64,000 nt of DNA. It comes from Hsuehochloa calcarea (taxonomy: Eukaryota > Streptophyta > Magnoliopsida > Poales > Poaceae). Positions 32,540 through 44,108 of this stretch are shown piece by piece. The stretch lies in NCBI GenBank assembly GCA_036346395.1, contig CM070599.1, positions 21,567,232-21,631,231 on the forward strand, written 5' to 3'. Under the pieces are notes generated by a model that saw nothing but the letters and a program-made list of their open reading frames with translations, was not told the origin of the DNA and made no database searches. Position 1 is the stretch's first letter, and each line of letters starts with the position of its first letter. The translations under genes and the position numbers were made by a program.

Positions 32540-34520
32540 ATTTTTCGTCAACTGGTTTTGCTGCTGCACTCAAACCCTCTGAGTTCGATGGTGCGAACTA
32601 CAAGAGGTGACGCACCAAGATGGTGCTTTGGCTAACTGCCATAAACGTTTTCCATATGGCAAACGGCAAACCTGAAAGAACACTTACTCCTGAACAGGAG
32701 CGAGCGTTCGAGGCTGCTGATAACTTTTTTAAAGGTACCGTGATTAGCGTTCTTGGTGAGAAGTTAATCGATGCATACATGGTGATTAAAACTGGGAAAG
32801 AGATGTGGGATGCACTCGAGGCCAAGTTTGAGGTTTGGATCTGAGCGTGAATCGTATCTCATGGAGCAATATCATGACTATAGAATGGTTGATGGCCGTT
32901 CTGTAGTTGAGCAGGCTCATCAGATACAATCCATGGCCACAGAACTTGAGCACTTCAAGTGTATATTACCGGACAAGTTTATCGCGGGAGGTATTATTGC
33001 CAAGCTTCCTCCTTCTTAGAGGAATTTTGCTACTTCTCTGAAACATAAGAGACAAGAGTTTTCTGTTGAAACTCTCATTGGGTCTCTTGATGTTGAAGAG
33101 AAGGCGAGAGCAAAAGATACACACACTAGAGGTAATGAGGGACATTCTAGTGCCAATGTGGTGCAGAAGAAGAATGGCCAAGCTCAAAAGTCCAAAGGCA
33201 AGAACAAGACTGCACAAACAACTAGCTTCAAGAAGAAGAAGAAAAACACAAAGGATGATCTTTGCTTTGTGTGTGGCGAATCTGGTCATTGAGCCAAGGA
33301 TTGCAGCCAACGCAAAGGTGGAAAGAATCAGCAAGGGCAGATTTCGAAGTCTGCTAATGTTGTTGTTGGTACCACTGAGACGGGAACTTTAGGGTATGGT
33401 AATTTCCCTACTGTTCTTTCAGTATATCATTCTACCGATTGGTGGATAGACACTGGTGCTAATATACATGTGTGTGCTGATGTTTCATTGTTCTCTTCTA
33501 AGCATGTCACTCTGGATTCAGCCGTTCTAATGGGGAATGGGTCACATGCTACTGTTCATGGTGTTGGTACGATCGATCTGAAGTTTACTTCGGGAAAGAT
33601 TGTGCAACTGAAGAATGTGCATCATGTGCCATCCATCAATAAGAATTTCGTCAGCGGATCTCTTCTGTGTAGAGATGGCTTTAGACTGGTATTTGAGTCC
33701 AATAAATTTGTAGTGTCCAAGTGTGGACAATTTGTTAGTAAAGGCTACGTGTGCGGAGGCTTGTTCCGCCTATCTCTTTCATATTTGTGTAATAATGTTG
33801 TGAACCATGTTTGCAGTGGTAATGAGACCACTGTTTGGCATTCACGATTTTGTCACATAAATTTGGTTGCATGACGCGGTTAGCCAGTTTAGAGTTAATC
33901 CTGAAATTCATCCTTGCCAAAGGTTCTAAGTGTCAAGTTTGTGTGCAATCAAAGCAGCTTCGTAAGCCTCATAAGGCCGCGGAGGTAAGAAACTTGGCAC
34001 CATTAGAACTCATACATTCAGATCTGTGTGAGATGAATGGTGTGTTGACAAAAGGTAGTAATAGATATTTCATGACTTTGATTGATGACTCCACTAGGTT
34101 CTACTATGTGTATCTTTTAAAAATTAAAGATGGAGCTCTTCACTACTTTAAAATCTATAAGGCAGAAGCTGAGAACCAACTTGAAAGGAAAATCAAAAGG
34201 GTTAGGTCTGATCGTGGCGGCGAGTACTTTTCTAATGAGTTCAATTTATTCTGTGAGGAGCATGGTATAATCCATGAGAGGACGCCTCCCTATTCACCCT
34301 AGTCAAACGGAGTTGCTGAAAGAAAGAACCGCACTCTAACTGATTTGGTTAACGCCATGTTAGACACAGCGGGTCTTTCCAAAGCATGGTGGGGGAGGCT
34401 ATATTGACTTCATGTCATGTCCTAAACAGGATTCCCACAAAGAATAAAGAGATAACCCCATATGAACAATGGGAGAAGAAAAGACTATCACTTTCATACT
34501 TGCGCACTTGGGGTTGTTTA
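32540..34520 (+). pseudogene. Ty1/copia gag-integrase relic
   Basis: Decayed plus-strand coding sequence in shifting frames. Gag (ANGKPERTLTPEQE..., EKLIDAYM, YHDYRMVDGRSVVEQAHQIQ) is followed by a CCHC knuckle (CFVCGESGH, with a stop in the spacer) and a protease-like WWIDTGANIHVC. The integrase pre-domain comes next (WHSRFCHIN, then SKCQVCVQSKQ), and then the integrase core start (LELIHSDLCEMNG, DDSTRFYYVY, SDRGGEYFSNEF). Stops or frameshifts occur near 32840, 33019, 33291, 33874 and 34303. Reverse transcriptase and RNase H are missing: sequence passes into unrelated LTR-like DNA at about 34520. No flanking LTR was matched, so this is a truncated dead element. Confidence 0.85.
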
Positions 34521-34863
34521 TGAGTTAATAGAGTGTTTTGGTGATTAATGACAAATTCAAATATGAGACTAACTCTTTTATCAAGTATCATCTTTATGTA
34601 GTCTCATTTGGATATAAAGGTGAAACACAACGAGGTATGCAATCGACATCTCAATTTATATAATGTTGCATTTCTCGGATCCAAAATATAGGATTGAACT
34701 CAACCTTAAGTTAAACTTGAATATGTGCATATGACCTCATTACACATTTGTGTATGCACACATTTAGGGAGAGTTTTATCCTATACTTTGTGGTTTCATT
34801 AGTATTGATCCATATTCCATTTTCCACATATACTAAGGATCTTTACGTTGAAACAAAACCTTT

Positions 34864-34980
34864 GAGTATACAAAACTTGTGTAGTTCGTATATACTCATG
34901 TTATGAGTATATAGAACTTGTGTAGTTCTTGTATACTCATGTTAGAGTATATACAACTTGTGTAGTTTATATACTCAATT
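34864..34980. repeat. Three ~40-bp tandem units (GAGTATA...ACTTGTGTAGTT)
   Basis: Three imperfect head-to-tail units start near 34864, 34904 and 34945. Each contains ACTTGTGTAGTT between GAGTATA and its inverse TATACTC, so each unit can fold on itself. Confidence 0.7.
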
Positions 34981-35177
34981 GTTCTCTCATTTATCATCAT
35001 TAAATTTATGAGAATTTATGGTTATCATCAATTACCAAATAGGAAAGATTGAGGTATCTTGTCCCACCATTATGAGTTAATGGTATGGTGTGGTAATTAA
35101 TGATGATCACATTGTGGAACTAACATTTTCCATGAGTTGGATATACAGTGTTATGTTCCAGGATGATGAAGACTTGG

Positions 35178-35429
35178 GATGATCATGAGTTGATCATCAA
35201 GTCAAGAGCTTGGTGTATATGATGCATCATGAGTTGATGCTTATCAAGAAGAGATGATCATGAGTTGATCATCAAGACAAGAGAAAACCCATCATGTGTT
35301 GATGGAGGTCAAGTGAAGGATTGCATCATGTGTTGATGCATGTGAAGACTCGGGATGGAGAAATCATCATGTGTTGATGATGTTCAAGACAAGATCCCGA
35401 AGTGAATAAATCATCATGAGTTGATGATT
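35178..35429. repeat. Seven dispersed palindromes with core TCATG(A/T)GTTGA
   Basis: Units near 35178, 35221, 35253, 35290, 35322, 35362 and 35410 share the core atcatgagttgat or atcatgtgttgat. In each the flanks extend the pairing (GATCA/TGATC, GCATCA/TGATGC, ATCATCA/TGATGAT). The spacers are unrelated purine-rich sequence with recurring tcaag. The flanking arms change in step on both sides, as expected for conserved pairing. Confidence 0.7.
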
Positions 35430-35683
35430 GTCAAAGTCAAGGACCCGGACTTGAAGTGTTGATGTCGCCATCAATCTTCAAGAAGATGCAAGGCAAAGGT
35501 ATGACTAGCTAGGGCTAAGGATGTGTTCCTAGTCTTTTACCGGTCTCGGTGTTTGGTTGATAGACCGGATTGCTAGTATAGGTTTGCCGTACTATTAAGA
35601 GAGATCTTGACTAGTAGTTTGAGTTAGTCATGTGTTGATAGCTCATTATATTTGCTCTAGCTCATCTATGCATGGAGCTATTA

Positions 35684-35904
35684 TTTGCGAATGTGTTTTG
35701 CAAATAGCCGATGCTCATGCATTCAACCCTTGTAGCATATGACTTAAGTTTGCAAATGCGCTTTTGCAAATGGTGTAAGTCCATGTACCTTTTTCCTTGT
35801 GGTATGATTCCAAAAGTTGGCAAATGTGTTTTGCAACTTGTTGGGAATCTTGCTTGTGACTCTTGTTGGCATGGCTTGTCAATTAGCAAATGTGTTTTGC
35901 AATT
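35684..35904. repeat. Four palindromic units GCAAATGTGTTTTGCAA
   Basis: Near 35684, 35749, 35815 and 35881 the pattern (TT)TGC(A/G)AATG(T/C)G(T/C)TTTTGCAA recurs with 40-60-bp spacers. Each unit pairs TTGCAAA with TTTGCAA in whole or part. Confidence 0.65.
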
Positions 35905-35941
35905 GAAGTTGTTGAAAAGCCATTTCGATTTACTCGTGAAA

Positions 35942-36336
35942 ATCGAAGTTCCGCGGTTTAACGGCGGAAGTTCCGCACTTTGACCGTCCGATTTTCCGCG
36001 CTTGATTTTTCCAGAGAGCGGCGGTTTAGGGACTTAGCCGATTTTCCAAGTCGGAAGTTCCGAGTGTAACTAGCGGAACTTCCGATTAATCGGCTGTTCA
36101 AAACCGCGGTTGGTTTTTTTTCAGAGAAGCACCATTTTGGGGACTTAGCCAAAATTCAATGTGCGGTAGTTCCGCTTATGTGTTGAGCGGAACTTCCAAG
36201 AATCGAACTTCCGATATTTAGTTGGCGGTAGTTCCGCACTAAAAATCAAACGGCTAGTTTCTCGTCGACATAGCCGCTGCGGTGCCTTTTCTCTCTCTCG
36301 CGGTAGTTCCGACTTTGCACTACGGAACTTCCGATT
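35942..36336. repeat. About ten near-palindromic GCGGAAGTTCCGC motifs
   Basis: Variants (GCGGAAGTTCCGC, GCGGAACTTCCGA, GCGGTAGTTCCGC, CGAACTTCCGA) occur at about 35942, 35964, 36049, 36073, 36160, 36185, 36203, 36224, 36300 and 36322. Multiple copies of such palindromes upstream of the transcription start are a described property of Sirevirus LTRs. Confidence 0.75.
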
Positions 36337-37160
36337 GCCCTGATTTTTCAGGGGTTTGTCTCCCAACGGCTAGTTTTTGTGTGTGGGCTATATATAGCCA
36401 CCTTGGCCGGTTGGGAGAGGTTGCTGGTGCTATTGTTAAGTGATACACTCTTTCTTTGAGCTAAGAGCAAGCCTCTATTCTCTTTTGTGCATGTGTTGCA
36501 CTTGGTGAGATTAGAGAGTAAACCCTAAGTGCATGTGTTGCCTTAGGTAGTGGATTGTGTATCCACGTGAGCGTTGACACTTGATTAGTTCAAGTGAAAG
36601 TTCGGATTTGTTACTCTTGGTGTTTGCCGACACCTAGACGGCGTGGAGGCGTCGTGCTCGGTGACCTTCTCAAGAAGCTTGTGAGAAGGCCCGACGGTTG
36701 TGAGTGGTTTGGTGCTCGCCATCTCCGGAGTGGAGGAAGAGCAACCATAGTTGAGCGAGGTGTTGGTTCGGTTTGGAACCGGTCCAAGTGTTGGACTTAC
36801 CTCGGAGGTGTGTGCTCATTTGAGGAGCCGGTCCAACGCGGGTTGGGCTTACCTCAACGTGGATTAGGGGAGACCGGCAAGTCTCCGAACACCACGGTAA
36901 AACATAATCGTGTCATCTTGTGTTTACTTGTGCTTTACCTTGAGCAATTTACATTCTTGCTTTAATTGCTTATATACCTTGTATGATTGCTCATATTGTA
37001 TTGTGTTCATATTGTCGGTGCATTTAGTTGAGCCTAGTTGATTTAGGTTTTAATTGTGCAAAACCAATTCGCTATTAGCTTCCGCATTTATTTATTGGTT
37101 TAGCCCGATAAAGTTTTTAAAACCGCCTATTCACCCCCCTCTAGTCGGCCACCTCGATCT

Positions 37161-38963
37161 TACAGCCATCATTCGGGCATTAACTCCTCACTGGGTCTAT
37201 GCCTATTATCTTGGTATCATAGCTTCCGTTCACACGATATGATTTGTTTGTCGGACCCCGGGCTTTGAATACCCAAAGCCCTCATGTGTGTACCGTACTA
37301 GTCCCATGATCAGTGGCTAGTACACACATCCACAATATTGATAATCATATCCATATATTTATACAAATAAAATAAAACAAATATGATACATAACTTAGAC
37401 GATTATAGAGTTTACATCACAAGGGCCGACCGGCCAAATATAGACACAAGTATCAGAAGTAACGACTGAAACAGTGAAAGCATAATATGTATAAGGTCCA
37501 AAAATCTAGCGGTATGCCCATCCAAACCCTCAGGCAAGACAAGTCCTAGAAAAATCCATCACCGAACCCACCGGTTCCGAGTGCAAACAAGACTCCGTCC
37601 GGCGTAGGATCATCCTCTAACTCTGAACAACAATTTAGGCAAGATTGAGTACATTACGTACTCGGCAAGACTTGTAGTGTATCGTAAAATTTGTATAAAT
37701 GCAAGGCTAACAAGGGATGATGCTCTATGCTACAATTTTTTTTCAACATTAAGCAAATTTTATTTGCAATATTAATATGTAGTATTTTGCAACAGAAATT
37801 TTAAAAAGTGGTTAAATAGATAAAGGACAACAAGTAAGTAATTGAATAAATAACAACTCGCAACCCTCCTTGGCTTGGAGCAACATCTTATTTTCAGCCA
37901 TAGACTTAGCACTCAACTCAAATATAAACCAACAAACCATTTCCCACATTTTCCAATAAAACTGTTTTTATGAAATCTGTGAGAACCTGTGGTATTTAAC
38001 TTGTAATACTTAACTATCCGATTGGTCCTACTATTATAAATCAAATATCCTACTCTCGGTGTATTGTATACCTCCCAGGAGCGGTACATATGCACCTTTA
38101 CAAAATTTAAAGCATCAATTCCATACACAAGTTATTACAATACCGAGTCTTCATAATTTACAACACAAAAGATATTCAAAGTTCATATTACACAAATAGG
38201 GCCGACCGACCAAATGACAAGATAAATAATTAAAGTTGCAGCGGAAGCAAAAGCCATAAGACAACGATAAACGAAAGCCAACTGGTTTCACTTACCCACA
38301 AGGCAACCGACCGAAAACCCGCTGAGCTAGTCGTCCTACACAAAGTCGGTCTCACAATAGTCGATCCCTTGGGGATCAACCTTCTCTGAAATTGCAGCAA
38401 CCGGGTTGCATACAAAGTTGTACTCATAAGTCTTACAAGCAAAAGAATATTTAGATGCATTTATGTATAAAAGGAAAGGCTGCTACACTAAGCAATTTTC
38501 AGCATAAAGCAGTTTTCTTTGCAATAGAGTAATAGATTATAAAGAAATTTATCAAATCTATTTTAAAATGCTTAAATAACAGTGAGACAATATTTATGAA
38601 CATAATTAGCCTCCAAAAGGTGACTTCCCAATAGCCACCGTAACATAGCATGAATTACCCTTTCGTACAACCCGATTTCAAGTTTTATCAAAATATAATA
38701 GTCTAATTCTTGCACGACCTAACCAAGTATTGTCATAACCAAGAACGTGGCTACTCGAGTAGATTAAAAACCCTATAGGGGTGTACAAAATTGCCCACAT
38801 ATCAAACCGCCCTTTGTGCTAAGCTATTTAGCACACTTTCTTGGGTATACTCGCAGAGCTAAGTCCTACGAGACGTTTTTCGATGGAATGAATTAATCAA
38901 GAGTTGCACGTATGGGGGTTAATCCTCCGTGAACCGCTCGTCCTGGGCTCCCACGAGGAACCC
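37161..38963 (-). repeat. Composite repeat R, copy 2
   Basis: Starts with the same LTR-end/primer-site junction as 10425-10512 (attaactcctcactgggt...tatcttggtatcatagc), then TGTCGGACCCCGGGC at about 37228, and runs in parallel with 10513-12035 plus 22709-22890. Here it is uninterrupted: taaaaaccctataggggtgtac at about 38764-38785 is the empty site of the CRM-like insertion. Non-coding. Confidence 0.65.
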
Positions 38964-38965
38964 GA

Positions 38966-41353
38966 CCTTGGCAACTTATTGACAAGAGGAGGGTCAATGG
39001 AGTTTACCTCTCCCTCGGCAGCCTTAACCTGTCATTTTGACTCGTATGCCGATGATCCCCTATAGATATGCTCGATGGTATGCTCAGGATCTTGGAATGG
39101 CATCTCCTCGTTGTCGTCCAACTGTGTACGACCACTTGCCTGCCCTACCTCCTCGAGAGTGGGAAGTGGTCCTTTGCAGTTGTAGTAGTCCTCGAGTTTT
39201 CGTTGGAAAACTAGACATGCAGCTGCGAAGGTCATGTCCTTCCTTTTTATGGAAAGGGCACCACCTAGACTTGTTGTTCTTCCGCTCGGGGTGCTTATCC
39301 TTACCTCGATCGGAGTATGGCTTGGAGCCTAGAGGTTTCCTATCGCTTATGGCCAAGACTTCCTTGGAACCGTTGGCTTGAGGCTTTTGACCCCTCGCCT
39401 TGTTCTTGGATTTCTTGGCTTTCTTATCCTTCTTCTTGCCATTTTCGCCCGCCTCTTGAGGAATTTTATCATTTCGATCAATAGTATTGTTCCACTCGAC
39501 TGCTTCAGCAGTAGTCGCATATCGATTTGCCATCTCAAAGAGCTCACCAACGGTGGCAGGAGGATTTAAAGCGATATCCTATGTGATCCTTCTAATATAG
39601 ACTCCCTGCTTAAAAGCTCTAATGACAGAAGAATCAGAAACTTCAGGAATGTAATTTCGAACCTGACTGAAGCGTCGAATGAACTGGCGCAGAGTCTTGT
39701 GGTCATTTTGTCTCATCCTGTGCAGGTCATCCTTCTTCCTAGGGCGATGATAAGTGCCCTGGAAGTTGGCCAGTAGGAGGTCGCAAAGGTGCTTCCATGA
39801 ATAGATCGACTCAAACGGTTAATTTAACAACCAGAATCGAGCAGATCCCTCGAGCACGGTAGGAAGGTAATTCGCCATTACATGCTCTCCTCCTCCTACT
39901 GCTCGGACAACGGTTGTGTAGATCTGGAGAAATTCAATGGGGTTTTGAGATCCATCGAATTTCTCCATGTTCACTTGTCGAAGTCGGGGTGGCCAGTAAA
40001 CTACTCGAAGGTCAGGTGATAGAGCCCGACATCCGCTAATTACTTCTTGACGTCTTCTTTGTGGAAAAGAAGGGTTGACATCACCAAGTGATCTTATACG
40101 ATGATACCTGGTTGTAGGAGGGCCCGACCAGTGGTGGGTCTCAACCTTACGAGGGAAATACTACTCGTATTCCATCTGTTGTTGTAGATTTCTCTATTGG
40201 AGTAGTGAGTGATCACCTCTCTTGGGAGCTTGTTGATCACCAGACGTTTGAGGAACTCTTCTTCGACTGGATTGAAGATCGGGAGAGCATCGTGACCTGT
40301 TGTCGCGATGATCTCCACGTGGTGAGTTATTCGAATGGCTGGAAGCTGATAAAGTCGTACCACCATGACTTCTGGGTTGATGTCAGCAAGGGTGCTCAAG
40401 TCTAACCATCGTGGTTCAACGCTTTTGTGCGATCTCTTCAGCGAAGAGGTCGTAACCAGGTGTTCGAGCAAGTTCTCGAGATGTTCTCGAGAATATTATT
40501 GATGTGCTGGAGTTCTTGAGCTTCCTCCAACTGATAATGAACGCGCTTAGGCAAATTTCTCTGAGCCGCGATTCTTCTCTGTCGGGTTGTATCAGGAACA
40601 TCCATACCTGGTCCTCAAGCTTGCCTTAATGGAGTGTGATTATTTCGAGAATTTCCCGCATGCTCATTCGGGTGTTGACCCTGTTCATCGTGGAGGTGTT
40701 CTCATCATCGCCACGAGGGGTCGCAGTGTGTGATCGTTGGGGAGCATCCTCAGTCCTTTCTCTAGGGAAGTGATCATCACCTGAGGGGAAGGACGAAGAC
40801 CTCCCATTGGTGATCTCCACCTGCGCTCGAGGCCTCCTCGCTTGAGGAGTAATCGAAAGACACCGTCTGGCAACTTGGAGCAAACCCCTCCGGAAGGGGA
40901 ATTCCGGGTTATAACTGTCTCTGTCCGCAGGTGAGCCCTACGTGGGATGGTCGAACTCGCAGGAAAAGCGTGTTCGACCCCATCCTTTGTGGGGATAACC
41001 TGAGAGAGACGACCACAAGGTGCTGATGAAGCTCCAGAAAGATGGCTTCCAAGACTAGTCGTGCTAGGTCGGACTGTCTTAGACGGACTTGAACATTTGG
41101 AGGGGGAACCCTCGTCATATTGTGAGTCTGTCTTGGTACAATCCTGATGGTGGTCTGATTGACCCTTGCCCACTAAGGAATCTGGTTCCTCGTTTGGACG
41201 TAACGTTGTGGGGGATAAAGATCCCTCCTCAACTCCATCGATGGTATGGTCTTCTGGAGAATGATCTCTGGAGGCAACATCACCATCGGATGATATAATA
41301 CTTGGCTCGTAGTCGAAACCGGCATCCATGTCGATATCTGCGTAATCGGCCAA
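38966..41353 (-). pseudogene. Tat-like Ty3/gypsy gag relic
   Basis: Minus-strand fragments in changing frames. There is an acidic N-terminal part from Met 41353, then the retrotransposon gag domain (FIRRFSQVRNYIPEV, ELFEMANRYATTAEA, about 39500-39800), then a lysine-rich tail and a CCHC-like finger WCPFHKKEGHDLRSC (about 39250). Several frameshifts and stops are present. Protease, RT and integrase are absent: the sequence ends at repeat R. The clade is inferred from the form of the gag finger and the primer-site remnant next to the LTR fragment. Confidence 0.75.
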
Positions 41354-41458
41354 GTCGAATCAGTTCTGCTAGTTCCACTCTCGTGCTATTGAAGCATTAG
41401 AGTTGAAAAAAACAAAGAAAACCTGATGACTAGAAGATCCCCACGATCGGCATCAACT

Positions 41459-41694
41459 GTCGGTGTTTTAGAACCAAACTTACGTAATGATTGTTTGATT
41501 CGGGGGTCTCCAAGACTCAAATAACGCAGAGATGAGGACATGGTGATTTTTATACAGGTCGTAGGAGGACTCTGACTACGGGGTGGTCGTAGAAGAACTT
41601 ACGACCTCCAGCTTCTCTCTTATGAATATTAAGGGGTATATTCATAATACGAATTATAGATAAATAATTAAATGATGATTGTTATATCCTCGTC
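41459..41694 (-). repeat. Truncated 5' LTR of the Tat-like relic
   Basis: On the minus strand an LTR end ...AACACCGACA is followed by TTGATGCCGATCGTGGGGA, a decayed TTGGCGCC-type primer site, and then the gag leader. The outer part is cut at about 41695 where duplicated block B starts. The duplication breakpoint thus lies inside, or at the edge of, this LTR. Confidence 0.55.
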
Positions 41695-42001
41695 GGGCTG
41701 AAATAGTAATTTTTTAGGGTTGACATGCAAATATTATTGTGGGTTCGGTGAGAACCATCATGCATTGGGTCAGTAGGAGCTTGAATGGTGTATTTAGTGG
41801 CTTACGCCTAGCGAAGGATGTAGCCACAATTGAGGCGCCTATCCATGGTACATGCCCAAAGGATGCTCAAACCACATAATTGTCATTTAGCTTGGGGACA
41901 TAAGCTGTCACTAAAATAATACCATTTCGACGTTTGGGGAGAGAGGGGCCCAATTGTTTTTTTACATTGGAACCCAATTGTGGTCACACAAGCCACACAG
42001 A

Positions 42002-43082
42002 CAGGTGGATCTAGGCCTTGGGCTAGGTAGGGTATAGCCTGAGGCCCAACAAAAAATTTCAATGCAATTTTTTTGTTATATAGACCCAATAAATTTATTT
42101 ACATTGCTTAATCCGAGGCTCAACCTTGATCCACTGCCCATCATCCGCTGGCCCCGACGCTAGCCCCCTCAACATCTTCCCACGGCCCACGCCCCCAACC
42201 CCAAAGCCTCCCATCCAGGAAGTCAGCTGCCCGCAGGTATCTTTCCCTTTTCCTGTTGACAGCAACAAAGAAGAAATATATGATCTATTAATATGCTATC
42301 TCATGGTATTGCTCAAAATTGGTACTAAATGATGCATTTTGGTGCTTAAAATTGTAGACATCAATATTGGTGCTAAATTATGCATCCACAGTACATGTTT
42401 TTTGAAGCACATTTAAGAAACAATCTTTTGTGCAGTACAATATCATAACTAACCATAAGCAGTACATCATCATACTAGCAGTAGCAGGTATTGTAATTCT
42501 ACTTGTATGATCTAGCTTCAAGCTTCTCAATACATGATTAATGGACAGTGTTCCATCCAAGAAATCTGACATAAAGCTAACTAAATAGCTGGTGTGTATG
42601 TGTGTGTTTTGCAAATCTCTAGTGTGTGTGTTTTTATTTAAAAAAAGAATGCAGTGTAACTGGTTGGTAGCATCAAAGTTAGCTATATACAAAGATCTGA
42701 TAGTTGGTGGTGTTTGTAACTCTCCTCTCAGAAGTAGCATTTGCCCCCAGCTTCTTCTAAGTGATTGTTGAACTGCTACTTCTCCCCAGCTTCTTCTAAG
42801 TGGTTGTTGAACTGCTATCACGTAGGTGGACCATCATTCTGGTGACGATTTTCTTCGGGGTAGGCCCTTCCTCTTTCACCACCAAATAGTTTGTCCCTTC
42901 ACTGAATTCCTCAAGCCAATGATACATGTCCAGGACTTTCAGATCAACACAATCCTTATCTGAAGAAAAGATTGATCTGTTCTGTGAATTGTTCAGCTTG
43001 GCACAGTACTGTCAATCTACAGATGCAGCAAATTTGCTGATGAGAATGTTGTGTTGGCGCAGCGACTCCAGACGTAGAGGAT
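42002..43082. mobile_element. hAT-type transposon (copy B), right end lost
   Basis: The left TSD copy CACACAGA (41994-42001) and terminus CAGGTGGATCTAGG match copy A. The alignment continues to about 43082 (gacgtagagg) and then stops; the right terminal repeat is absent. The position of the solo LTR of copy A is an intact empty site at about 42190. Confidence 0.75.
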
Positions 43083-43084
43083 GG

Positions 43085-43415
43085 GCCTACGTATCAACCC
43101 ATTTGAGAGTATCTCTAATAGTATTCTTATTGTCATCTCTTAGCTATATCACGTCAACAAAATCATACGTAGAGGAGAGAGAGCACATGTCGTTTCTTCC
43201 TGAAGAGACTGTCGTGCACGTGAAATAATATAAGATAACATGAAACAAAATATGATACATTAATCTAATTTAGTTGATATGTTAACCTATTTCAAAAAAA
43301 AATTATAAAATATAAATATTAGAGAGTGTGTTAAAGACTATTTATTAAAAATATTATCTCTAAAGATAATATAATATATATTAAAAGTAATATTATCTCT
43401 AATCATTAGCGATAC
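43085..43415. repeat. AT-rich MITE-like segment upstream of QOR-B
   Basis: About 330 bp of AT-rich DNA not present in copy A. It contains repeated TATCTCTAA and (TT)AGAGATAATAT motifs in both orientations. It may be a Tourist-like MITE, but matching terminal repeats and a TSD were not established. Confidence 0.3.
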
Positions 43416-43477
43416 CTTTACCGGGCCACGGCGTCTACGTTCAACGCACCTACCAGAACCCATCCCAACGTGGGCCC

Positions 43478-43531
43478 CACGTGTCGGTGCCCAGGCACCC
43501 ATCCTCGCGAGTCGCGCCGGCGCGCATATAT
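43478..43531 (+). promoter_or_regulatory. QOR-B core promoter: G-box/ABRE and TATA box
   Basis: CACGTGTC (43478-43485) is followed 40 bp later by a TATA-like catatatac (about 43525-43533), 130 bp before the ATG. The order and spacing of the G-box to the TATA region are the same as in copy A, which differs by the microsatellite expansion. Confidence 0.5.
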
Positions 43532-43655
43532 ACAGACACCCCTCGCAGCTGGGGGCACGCATCAAAATTTGTCGGCGGGAACCTCACGATATTTGCGAGG
43601 CTTCCCGAACCCCATCTGTTTGCTGCTTTGCTTTGCTCCCTTCTTTTCTTTCCCC

Positions 43656-44050
43656 ATGGACGGAGCCGCCCCGACGCCGGCCAAGATGCGGGCCGTGCAG
43701 TACGGCGCCTGCGGCGGAAGCGCGGAAGCACTCAAGGTGAGTCCACGCGCGCCTCGCAGTTTCGCTATGGGCGGAATCTTGTGTGCGGAATATTAATGCT
43801 GAGTATGATGTGGCTAGTTAGTAATTGCTAAATCGGCTAGATTGTTAGCTAATTGGTTGGTTAGTTTGGTTGTCGCATCGCATGCCTGGACAGGCTCACC
43901 CCTGGCTGGAAATCGCGATTAGTTCGTCTGATTATACAAGTGGTGGTGAGTCTCCCTTTCTTGGGATTTTTTATGGTCGAACAACGAGTACTTAGTTTAT
44001 TGGAGCAATGTCGAAGACAAATTAATTAATTGGTCGGTGCGTACCCGGTG

Positions 44051-44108
<58 letters not shown>

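Larger units (their letters stand above)
34534..37160 (+). repeat. Sirevirus-like LTR rich in short palindromes
   Basis: Begins about TGTTTTGGTGATTAATGACAAA and ends ...TCACCCCCCTCTAGTCGG...CTTACA, a form I associate with grass Sirevirus (Ty1/copia) LTRs. It has no ORF of substance. Four kinds of short repeats follow each other (separate entries). A TATATA run at about 36390 (ggctatatatagcc) may be the LTR promoter. No primer-binding site or TSD was found, so it is a solo or truncated LTR abutting repeat R at about 37160. Confidence 0.6.

Noticed and set aside
34864..34980. Centromeric or satellite tandem array
   Set aside because: Only three ~40-bp units inside an LTR-like sequence; not a satellite.
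35178..36336. CRISPR-like appearance of spaced short repeats
   Set aside because: Repeats are imperfect, 13-20 bp, of several types, and sit inside a plant LTR with no cas genes. Eukaryotic context rules out a CRISPR array.
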